Positions 9,378 through 16,692 of a DNA stretch of 32,588 bases are shown piece by piece. The notes beneath the pieces are model-generated. The model saw nothing but the letters and a program-made list of their open reading frames with translations. It made no database searches and had not been told where the DNA came from. Origin of the DNA: a bacterium (GTDB lineage: Bacteria > Patescibacteriota > Minisyncoccia > UBA6257 > WO2-44-18); the NCBI GenBank assembly GCA_030689595.1, contig JAUYHP010000008.1, positions 1 to 32,588 of the forward strand, in the 5' to 3' direction. Made by a program: the position numbers and the translations under genes. The number at the start of each line of letters is the position of its first letter. The first letter of the stretch is position 1.

Positions 9378-10541
9378 TTATGATACTTTACTTTTATTTA
9401 CAGGGCAAGTGGACTTGCCCACAGCTCGAAACGGCTTGTATCTCTTGAACTCTCGTTTTATCTGGTCATACCACTCACGGGGTCGTAGCTTGCTCAAATC
9501 AGCTGTTACTTCCCGCAAATCGGCTACCAAGCGATACCAAGTGCGGTCATTGGTTCTTTTGGCGAGCATTGTGCGTAATTCTCGCAATCCGCTACCCTCG
9601 CGGGCAAGGAGCAGTAAGCCCGTAAGATAGATCGCTGTTTTTCCTTTGGCGCTTTTGCGGGCAAGCAGCACTTGTTTGAGAAGGTCTTTTGTCGTGAGCG
9701 AATATGCGAAAAGGGCAACGCTGTTTTCGGCAACCATCGTGTCCCAATAATGCAATAATACCGCCTTACTTGTTTTTACGGAAAACACATCTTTGAATGT
9801 CGGGTCTTTTGCAAAGCCAAGTTGCTTGAATAAAGAGTTGAGTTTTTGCTTCTGGCTAAGCCGCGCTTCTATCCGAAGAATCTCGCGGGGCTGCTCTCTT
9901 TTTGCAAGTGGCTCAAACAAGCTCATCTGCTTCGCGGTCTGCTCTTTGTCTATGGATCGCTTCTTGCCGCGGATGAGATCGGCAACCTTATCGTAAATAA
10001 CCAACGAGTGTGCTTGCGTATAGGCGTATAAACTCTGACCGTCGTTCATATAGCGGGCCCGCGTAAGATCAAAGCGTTTGTTCAGATTTATCTTGCCAAG
10101 CTCGCTGATGACATATTGCGAAGTGTAGCCGTTTTTAAGCTCTATATTTTTGGAGTAGTGGACCGCTCTGACTTCCGCGTTCTTGAGGTTTTCCGAAGTG
10201 ATAATAACGCCCATCCTGTTAAGTCGATCCCGCAACGCTTCCACAACGGCCTCAAACTGATTTTCTCGCAACTCATCAACATTGTTTTCGTATATGAGCT
10301 TCGGGGCCGAGAACTCAATCTTGAGCGTTGATTCCCATTCCATTTTTCCGTTCTTGCGCTTATATCCCGTAAGCCGAGGAAAGTATCGGCCAGTTTGCTT
10401 ATCGCGTGGCGATGGATTTTTGACGAACTTGTCATAAACCTGCGTTCGCGCTTGCAGGTCCCACGGCCGAACTCCGCTTGTCGTAAGATCAAGCGTCAAT
10501 ATCTTTGTTTTTGGAAGTGAGAGGATGATGGTATCAATCAT
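9378..10541 (-). CDS. Putative phage/plasmid replication initiator-like protein (gpII/X or Rep_trans-like)
   Basis: Frame 9378-10637; start placed at MIDTIILSLPK (10541), which overlaps the upstream small ORF stop. Patterns HSLVIYDKVADL and REILRIEARLSQK resemble rolling-circle Rep families. Confidence 0.55.
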   Translation of the reverse strand: MIDTIILSLPKTKILTLDLTTSGVRPWDLQARTQVYDKFVKNPSPRDKQTGRYFPRLTGYKRKNGKMEWESTLKIEFSAPKLIYENNVDELRENQFEAVVEALRDRLNRMGVIITSENLKNAEVRAVHYSKNIELKNGYTSQYVISELGKINLNKRFDLTRARYMNDGQSLYAYTQAHSLVIYDKVADLIRGKKRSIDKEQTAKQMSLFEPLAKREQPREILRIEARLSQKQKLNSLFKQLGFAKDPTFKDVFSVKTSKAVLLHYWDTMVAENSVALFAYSLTTKDLLKQVLLARKSAKGKTAIYLTGLLLLAREGSGLRELRTMLAKRTNDRTWYRLVADLREVTADLSKLRPREWYDQIKREFKRYKPFRAVGKSTCPVNKSKVS

Positions 10542-10713
10542 TGTTTTCTTCGTTAATTTCTGCCCAGAGTTTCGGGTTTCGTTTTGCGATTTTAAGAAGC
10601 AAGTCAAACAAGCCCACGATATTGCTTCGTGATTCAAAATCCGAGAATATCTCGTCCACTTTTTCCTGCGAGATGGTGCGGTTTTTTTGATTGTCGTATT
10701 TTTGGCGTAACAT
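10534..10713 (-). CDS. Small hypothetical protein (59 aa) overlapping the Rep start
   Basis: MLRQKYDNQKNRTISQEKVDEIFSDFESRSNIVGLFDLLLKIAKRNPKLWAEINEENND. One residue below the ORF-track cutoff; stop overlaps the next start region. Confidence 0.65.
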   Translation of the reverse strand: MLRQKYDNQKNRTISQEKVDEIFSDFESRSNIVGLFDLLLKIAKRNPKLWAEINEENND

Positions 10714-10718
10714 GAAAA

Positions 10719-10741
10719 AACCTGATGTATGTCATCAGGTT
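10719..10741 (-). terminator. Hairpin/terminator, read on the minus strand
   Basis: AACCTGATG-acata-CATCAGGTT followed by a T run on the minus strand, immediately before the 59-aa ORF start. Confidence 0.7.
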
Positions 10742-10771
10742 ATCGAAGCAATCACGACTCGTGTTATCTTG

Positions 10772-11887
10772 TTAGGTTTTTGTTAGATTATAGTGTTTGA
10801 TTTGGCGTTTTCTGTTTCTGTCGGCAGAGCAAACAGCATAATTTTCCGATTTCGGCGAGCAATATCTGCCCTTATATTTTGGATCGCCAAGTCCAATAAT
10901 TGCGCCACAGTTGGCACATCTTTTAATTCTCTTGAGGCAATTCCTCAACTCAAAAAAGAGCAGCGATTCCAACGAGTAGAATACGCGAACATCGTCTTGT
11001 TTTTCTGGTTGCACCTCATTTCCTTTTTGAGCATTGCCCCTACACAAATATCCTTTCTGTCGGACCTCGCTCCAAAAAGACGGCAGGGTCATATTTTGGA
11101 TGTGATTCATTGATAAAAATTCAATCTGATCCCAATCGCTTATCTTAAATGCCCCAGTGAAAGCTCGGTCAATAAAAGCTCCCAACCAGTAATAAGCGAT
11201 CATCTTCACATCAGGAGATGTAGATTTGAATAACTGGTAAAGCGGTTTTAATTCTTCGGAAACCTCAAGTCGCTCCTTGTTATGAAATGCAGATATATAT
11301 TTTAAGAAATGCGTCAGAATAAAATATGGAAAATGCTTATAATCAACGCAGAGGATATTGATACGATGCCATTCAACCAGTTTTTCGGCCTCTTTTAGGT
11401 ATTTTATGTAGTCATAATCGGCCGATGTGGGCAAAATGCTTATATGGTGCCCGACTAAATCTTTCTCTTTTTGTTGAAGGCGGAAATAAGCGATAGATTT
11501 TTTGGTCATAAATCTTGATAACAGCGATTCGTAGTTAATCTCTGACAAAAAATCTTTTTTCTTTGGCGGCGAAACGGGATGTTTCTTTTTTGTTTTTTCT
11601 ATTTCCGCGTAATCAATATCGTCATCATCCGTATCCTCAAACTCCCTAAAAGCGACGAATGACAAATCTCCGTCTTTTTGCATCCAGTGTTTCGCTGATT
11701 CAAATAAAGCAAGTTCTTGAAAAATATACTCTTTTTCATCATCTTCGGCTGGCATATAGGGCGTGATTCTCGTTCTTTCCCAGCTGCTAATAAAACAGAT
11801 CGCTTTGTCTTTTAAGTAGGGCAGGCCTAAAACTTTGCGGGCCTGCGCCAGCGTATCGGGTTTTTTGGTCTTTTCTGCATTTTTCAT
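10772..11887 (-). CDS. Hypothetical protein with C-terminal treble-clef/CGNR-like zinc finger
   Basis: C-terminus RCANCGAIIGLGDPKYKGRYCSPKSENYAVCSADRNRKRQIKHY. Confidence 0.65.
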   Translation of the reverse strand: MKNAEKTKKPDTLAQARKVLGLPYLKDKAICFISSWERTRITPYMPAEDDEKEYIFQELALFESAKHWMQKDGDLSFVAFREFEDTDDDDIDYAEIEKTKKKHPVSPPKKKDFLSEINYESLLSRFMTKKSIAYFRLQQKEKDLVGHHISILPTSADYDYIKYLKEAEKLVEWHRINILCVDYKHFPYFILTHFLKYISAFHNKERLEVSEELKPLYQLFKSTSPDVKMIAYYWLGAFIDRAFTGAFKISDWDQIEFLSMNHIQNMTLPSFWSEVRQKGYLCRGNAQKGNEVQPEKQDDVRVFYSLESLLFFELRNCLKRIKRCANCGAIIGLGDPKYKGRYCSPKSENYAVCSADRNRKRQIKHYNLTKT

Positions 11888-11936
11888 CGTTCTTTACTTT
11901 ACTTTACATTTCTGTATGATGCAATGACGAACTGTT

Positions 11937-12662
11937 ATGACATACCCGTCTTTTTCAGTATTCAAAAAAGAGCTTTACGACAAGCTCGATGATGCGCAAA
12001 AGAACCGCCTCTTTTATTATTCGCTATTCGATCCATCAAGCTGGGAAGAAAGCGAACTGACGAGTAATGCTCTACCCGATTATCTGCCATCCATTCCAGT
12101 TAGAAAGCGAAGTATTATTGGAATACTTAAAAAAAGCCCTACTGTCAAAAGGGATTTTATAGATGCTAACGGCGATGAATTTTTTACGAAATTCGCAAAT
12201 GGTGAAACGCTGTCTAACTATCTTTTTGCTGCAGCAATTTTGGATTACTTAAAAGATAAGGGAATCGCGGGCTATAAACCCATTGATCTCGAAAAACAAA
12301 CATTTCCAGATGTCCACTTAAGAAAAAAGCCACGAACGAATGTTTATATTGAGATCAAAGGGCTTGTCGGAACTTCCAACCTGAGAGATCGTGTTAAGGA
12401 CGAGGTTCAGGCAAACCTAAAGAATGGGGGTAGGAAATTCAAGAATTTTTGCCTCGTTCTTATATTCCCATGTGCAAAAAACGAAGCGCGGCGCATAAAT
12501 CAGCTCGTTGAGGGTTACTATGTGTATGAGTGGATAATTAAGCGTTCTACCAAAAACAACCGAAGAGTGTTATGCTGTTGTATAAGAAGACAAAATAGCA
12601 CTGATGGCTTTTCTTTAAGTAAGCTCGTAGAGCGTATCGTGAATCTTAATCTTTTTCAATAA
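11937..12662 (+). CDS. Putative PD-(D/E)XK nuclease-like protein
   Basis: FPDVHLRKKPRTNVYIEIKGLVG (PD-x(n)-EIK) followed by an alpha/beta pattern (KFKNFCLVLIFPC). Confidence 0.55.
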   Translation: MTYPSFSVFKKELYDKLDDAQKNRLFYYSLFDPSSWEESELTSNALPDYLPSIPVRKRSIIGILKKSPTVKRDFIDANGDEFFTKFANGETLSNYLFAAAILDYLKDKGIAGYKPIDLEKQTFPDVHLRKKPRTNVYIEIKGLVGTSNLRDRVKDEVQANLKNGGRKFKNFCLVLIFPCAKNEARRINQLVEGYYVYEWIIKRSTKNNRRVLCCCIRRQNSTDGFSLSKLVERIVNLNLFQ

Positions 12663-12666
12663 AACC

Positions 12667-13119
12667 ATGAATAAACGAGAGCTTACAAAAAACATAATCC
12701 TTTATCTGATACAAAAACTCGGAGATAAGATAGAGGGAAAAAAGAAGATAATGAAGCTAATGTTTTTGCTTGAACATTATGATTTTGAGTTGAAAAAAAT
12801 CGTAGAGAGCAAAACCATCGGGAATGAATTTTTTATCTATTACTATGGCGTTTTTAGCACGGAAGTAATGCAGTCAATTTCGAGCTTAACCGCTGAGGGA
12901 AAAATCAAGGATGGCCTACCGCTTAAGTTAAGTGGCAGTGCTGGCGTAAAACTTGAACCAGAAACGCAAGGTAAGGTTGATGAGGTAATCACAAAATTCG
13001 GCGATATTTCTGGCTATAAGCTGGAAGTTGGAACTCTCAAAATGTTAGGTATTACGCCATCTGATAAAGACAAGCATATGGGCGAAAGCGTGAAGGATAT
13101 TCTCGCTAAGCAGAAGTAG
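12667..13119 (+). CDS. Panacea/SocA-like (DUF4065-like) protein, candidate antitoxin
   Basis: KKKIMKLMFLLEHYDFELKK...FFIYYYGVFSTEVMQSISSLTAEGKIKDG matches the KLxyLxdy...YGpfs...L...G.I pattern; starts 4 nt after the upstream ORF. Confidence 0.55.
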   Translation: MNKRELTKNIILYLIQKLGDKIEGKKKIMKLMFLLEHYDFELKKIVESKTIGNEFFIYYYGVFSTEVMQSISSLTAEGKIKDGLPLKLSGSAGVKLEPETQGKVDEVITKFGDISGYKLEVGTLKMLGITPSDKDKHMGESVKDILAKQK

Positions 13120-14460
13120 CAGGTATTGGCGTTGCGATCGGTAGCTTCAACCATTCAAACTCTTGTATTATTTGCTTCCAAACTGGTGTTCTGAACGCAT
13201 CCAGCGAGGGGAGCCATTCAGAACAAGAAGCAAAATTGTCGTCGCCTATGGCGACAGGCATGGGAAAATCCGCGAGGATTTTCCACGGGTTTTGCCACAA
13301 AACAGACACCGCCCGATCCCGCAAAAGTGGGTTCGAGCCAATCTTTTTAAGAAAATCACTCTTCTCTGAGAGATTTTCTTTTGAAGCAATAATTTTGGCT
13401 TGTTTACTATCTAAAATGAAAAGTCTCATCGGTTCGAGCCAATAATTACCCTTTTTCTCAAAATCGGATAATTTCTCAGAAATCTCAATTTTTCGGTTGA
13501 GAAGTTTTTGTTTTTTGGATGCGTATTCCTCTTTTGAAATGACTCCGTCCAAATGTGCATCCAAAAGTTTTTCCAACTTCTCAATAATTTCAGAGATTTC
13601 TGATTTTAGATTTTGAGCAAAAAGGGTTCCGTCTTGGGCTTCCTGCTCGCGATCTTCTTCAATTTTAGCGAGCATATTATCCGCCCAAGACGGAGGCAAA
13701 GAAACTTTTTGAATGACATCATTTATCTGCTCTGTGAGCGCTTCTTCTCGCACATACTTTTGCGAGCAAGCTCCGCGCTTTTTTGTACAGCGATAGTAAT
13801 GATGTCCTTTTTGCGTTTCAGAAGTAATGGCGCACCCACACTCGGCACAAAGGAATATGCCTCGATATGGATACTCTACAATCTTGTGCTGGCTTTTAGG
13901 TCGCGATTTGTTAGCCATTACTTTCTGAACGCTATCAAAAAGTTTCTTTGTGATTATTGGCTCGTGCTTTGCTTCGTATAGCTCACCATTATATTTGAAC
14001 ACTCCATAATAAAACGGATTAGATAGAATATTTTGAATAAGTGAAACCGATAAGACTTTTCCGCTTCTGCTAAACAAGCCGATTGAATTAGCAATATTTT
14101 GGATATCTTTCAGAGAATGTTTGCCTGTTGCATATCGCTCAAACAATTTACGAATGAGTGGCGAACGCTCGGCATCGGACACAACAATATGCTCAAGCTT
14201 GTCATTCAAATACCCCACAGGTGCCCAGCCGGGCCATTCGCCACGACGCAATTTCTGCCGAAGTCCGCGCTTCGTATTCTCTGAAAGATTATCAACAAAA
14301 TATTTCGATTGACCAAAAGCAATATTGAGCATGAATTTGCCTTGTGGAGTGGGTTCAAACCAACAAGAACTATACAATTTCGCGAAATGGGTAGCAGAGT
14401 CAAATCCAAAACTTAAAAAAGAAACAGTACACGCAACAGAGAAATTTATTAAAACCTATT
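13106..14460 (-). pseudogene. Serine recombinase lacking the N-terminal catalytic resolvase domain
   Basis: MLNIAFGQSKYFVDNLSENTKRGLRQKLRRGEWPGWAPVGYLND, zinc ribbon CAECGC...YYRCTKKRGAC, coiled C-terminus. The frame is open only to an in-frame TAG near 14461 and has no Ser-containing resolvase N-terminus. Confidence 0.8.
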
Positions 14461-14503
14461 TAGTTAATGATGCCAACAAAAAATAAAACCCATGGTGCAT
14501 GGC

Positions 14504-14531
14504 TTGAGATTCATGGGATCTAAATTATAAT
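14504..14531 (+). promoter_or_regulatory. Putative sigma70-type promoter directly abutting the ADP-ribosylglycohydrolase start
   Basis: TTGAGA (14504-14509), 16 bp, TATAAT (14526-14531), ATG at 14534; alternative -10 TAAATT 14521-14526. Confidence 0.5.
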
Positions 14532-14533
14532 TT

Positions 14534-15307
14534 ATGCTAGGCGCAATTGCCGGAGATATAATTGGCTCCTCTTACGAATGGAGTCCGATCAAAACCAAAA
14601 ATTTTGAATTATTTTCAAAAGACTCTGATTTTACAGATGACACCGTGCTTACTATTGCCACAGCTGACGCTCTTTTAAACGGGAAAAGCTATTTAGAAGT
14701 TTACAAAAAATATCCGGATGAATTTTACAATCGTGGCTATGGTGATAATTTTGCAAAGTGGGCATCCAGCGAACAAGCTGAGCCATACAATAGTTTTGGG
14801 AATGGATCGGCAATGAGAGTTAGCCCAATTGGTTGGTTCTTTGACGACGTTGATAAAGTTTTAGAAGAGGCAAAAAAGAGTGCGGAAGCTACCCATAATC
14901 ATCCTGAGGGCGTTAAGGGTGCTCAGGCTGTAGCTTTGGCTATATTATTGGCGCGAAAAGATATAGATAAAGTTGCTATTAAAAAGGAGATTCAAAAACG
15001 ATTTCAATACGATTTGAACAGGACACTAGAAGAAATAAGGCCAATCTATAAATTTGATGTAACATGCCAAGGATCAGTGCCAGAAGCACTTATCGCTTTT
15101 TTAGAATCAATTGACTATGAAGATTCTGTGAGAAATGCAGTTTCGCTAGGTGGCGATAGCGACACACAAGCATGCATTGCTGGCAGTGTTGCTGAGGCTT
15201 ATTATGGGACGATACCAGATTTTATTGTCTACGAAGCCCTAAAACGTCTCGATACCAAGTTGAGCCAAATATTAAGAAAGTTTGTTGAGGTAGCCGGTCA
15301 AAAATAA
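14534..15307 (+). CDS. ADP-ribosylglycohydrolase (DraG-like)
   Basis: MLGAIAGDIIGSSYEW, DFTDDTVLTIATADALL, GGDSDTQACIAGSVAEAYYG. Confidence 0.92.
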   Translation: MLGAIAGDIIGSSYEWSPIKTKNFELFSKDSDFTDDTVLTIATADALLNGKSYLEVYKKYPDEFYNRGYGDNFAKWASSEQAEPYNSFGNGSAMRVSPIGWFFDDVDKVLEEAKKSAEATHNHPEGVKGAQAVALAILLARKDIDKVAIKKEIQKRFQYDLNRTLEEIRPIYKFDVTCQGSVPEALIAFLESIDYEDSVRNAVSLGGDSDTQACIAGSVAEAYYGTIPDFIVYEALKRLDTKLSQILRKFVEVAGQK

Positions 15308-15378
15308 TATTGTGAGATGGTTTAGAAAGTTACAGACAACGAAATGTTATTGGGGCAGATTTTAATAATATAAATCAT

Positions 15379-15909
15379 ATGGATAGCAAGCTTAATAGAT
15401 TAAGGCTTCTTAATAAAACACTGGAGCCACCTCAAGAAATAGGCGGCTTATTTTTGCCGATTGGCCTGCCAGAGAGATTTGAGTTTATGTTCGTTGCTGA
15501 AATGCCGGCGATGGGCGTGCCGAAGAAAAAACAAGGAAAAAGAATCATAAATTTTAACGCAACGGCACGAGATAGATTCCTTCAAGAGATGATGATTAAA
15601 TATGGCGTTGAGGGAAGTTATGTAACTGACATTGTTAAAAAAAGAGACAGGCCAAGAAGGCCGACACCTAAAGAAATCCAAAAATGGCTGCCCTTTTTGC
15701 TTAAAGAGATAGAAATTATAAAGCCGGGGGCGATAATCGTTTTAGGAAGGAGAACTTACGAAGCTAGCTTTAGGCCCTATGTTGAGCCCCGTCTTCGAGA
15801 TAAAGACATAAAAGTTGATCATGTTTTTCACTATAGCAATCAAGTGCCAAGAAAAAAGTTTGAGCGAAGGTTTGGTAAAATAATAAGCAGAATAAGAAAT
15901 AGTGGGTAG
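15379..15909 (+). CDS. Uracil-DNA-glycosylase superfamily-like protein
   Basis: FMFVAEMPAMG, YVTDIVKKRDRPRRPT, IKPGAIIVLGRRTYEA, VDHVFHYSNQVP: UDG-like fold motif spacing. Confidence 0.65.
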   Translation: MDSKLNRLRLLNKTLEPPQEIGGLFLPIGLPERFEFMFVAEMPAMGVPKKKQGKRIINFNATARDRFLQEMMIKYGVEGSYVTDIVKKRDRPRRPTPKEIQKWLPFLLKEIEIIKPGAIIVLGRRTYEASFRPYVEPRLRDKDIKVDHVFHYSNQVPRKKFERRFGKIISRIRNSG

Positions 15910-15941
15910 CGCGATGGGGTAAAAAATTGTAGAATTGGTTC

Positions 15942-16520
15942 ATGCAAAGACAATATCAAGCTATCGCCTTAATTCTTTTTGTTTTGGTAGCTGGCACTGC
16001 CTACTTTTCTTCAAAAAAGAACCAGACCGCCGAATTAAAACCACATTTCGCATCCGAAGCATTGGCGGCTAAGTTTGATTACTTAAGCCAGAATGGCAAC
16101 TCATCTTGTTCTGCCAACTTCCAAAAATCTATTCCGCAGATGGCAGACACCGACCATATTCGGGGTTCTTGCTGTAGTCCGATGGGCCTTCACCGCTACA
16201 GCGAACAGGTAGAAGGTCTTAAAAAATACGCAAACATCTCAGAAATTCCACCCGACCCATACGATATTGAGGCGAACTTGGCAAAAAGGTTAATGGGTTA
16301 TTACGATATGGAACTCACTCCAGAAGAACAAACGGCATATGACTACGCAATGCAGAACTCACACGAAAAAGGGCCGTGTTGCTGTAAGTGCTGGAGATGG
16401 TATGTTTATGGTGGCTTGGGTAAATACCTTATTCGTAACTACGGATTTACTGGCGAGCAACTGACCGAGGTTTGGAATTTATCAGACGGGTGTGGCGGCG
16501 ATGAGGAACATAATCACTAA
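15942..16520 (+). CDS. Membrane-anchored/secreted Cys-rich hypothetical protein
   Basis: N-terminal hydrophobic segment YQAIALILFVLVAGTAYF, then SCCSPMGLHRY, GPCCCKCWRWYVYG and a terminal His-rich tail. Confidence 0.65.
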   Translation: MQRQYQAIALILFVLVAGTAYFSSKKNQTAELKPHFASEALAAKFDYLSQNGNSSCSANFQKSIPQMADTDHIRGSCCSPMGLHRYSEQVEGLKKYANISEIPPDPYDIEANLAKRLMGYYDMELTPEEQTAYDYAMQNSHEKGPCCCKCWRWYVYGGLGKYLIRNYGFTGEQLTEVWNLSDGCGGDEEHNH

Positions 16521-16536
16521 ACAAATCATCAATTTC

Positions 16537-16655
16537 GGGTCAATCTGGCGCCAGTGATGTAAAGCTGTGCCCCGGTGGCAAACGCTCGCCACCCCAGTAG
16601 TAGAACGCTCAAGCGTTCACTACGGGGCAGGCAGGGGCATACAGCGGGTAATTCG
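16537..16655. repeat. Repeat copy B, part 1 (matches 1980-2089)
   Basis: TGGCGCCA ... CGCTCGCCAC ... GGGCATACAGCGGGTAATTCG matches copy A, with an extra palindrome at 16592-16627. Confidence 0.7.
16592..16627. repeat. Imperfect palindrome CCCC-AGTAGTAGAACGCTCAAGCGTTCACTAC-GGGG
   Basis: Inverted repeat GTAGT(a)GAACGCT / AGCGTTCACTAC with outer CCCC/GGGG; absent at the matching position of copy A. Confidence 0.8.
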
Positions 16656-16692
16656 TTGGATTTTTCTTGAGATAATTGATATATTAACAGTA

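Noticed and set aside
16567-16692. Upstream start of the 574-aa ORF at 16567
   Set aside because: The first 42 codons lie in the repeat/palindrome; the signal peptide and -10-like context support the ATG at 16693.
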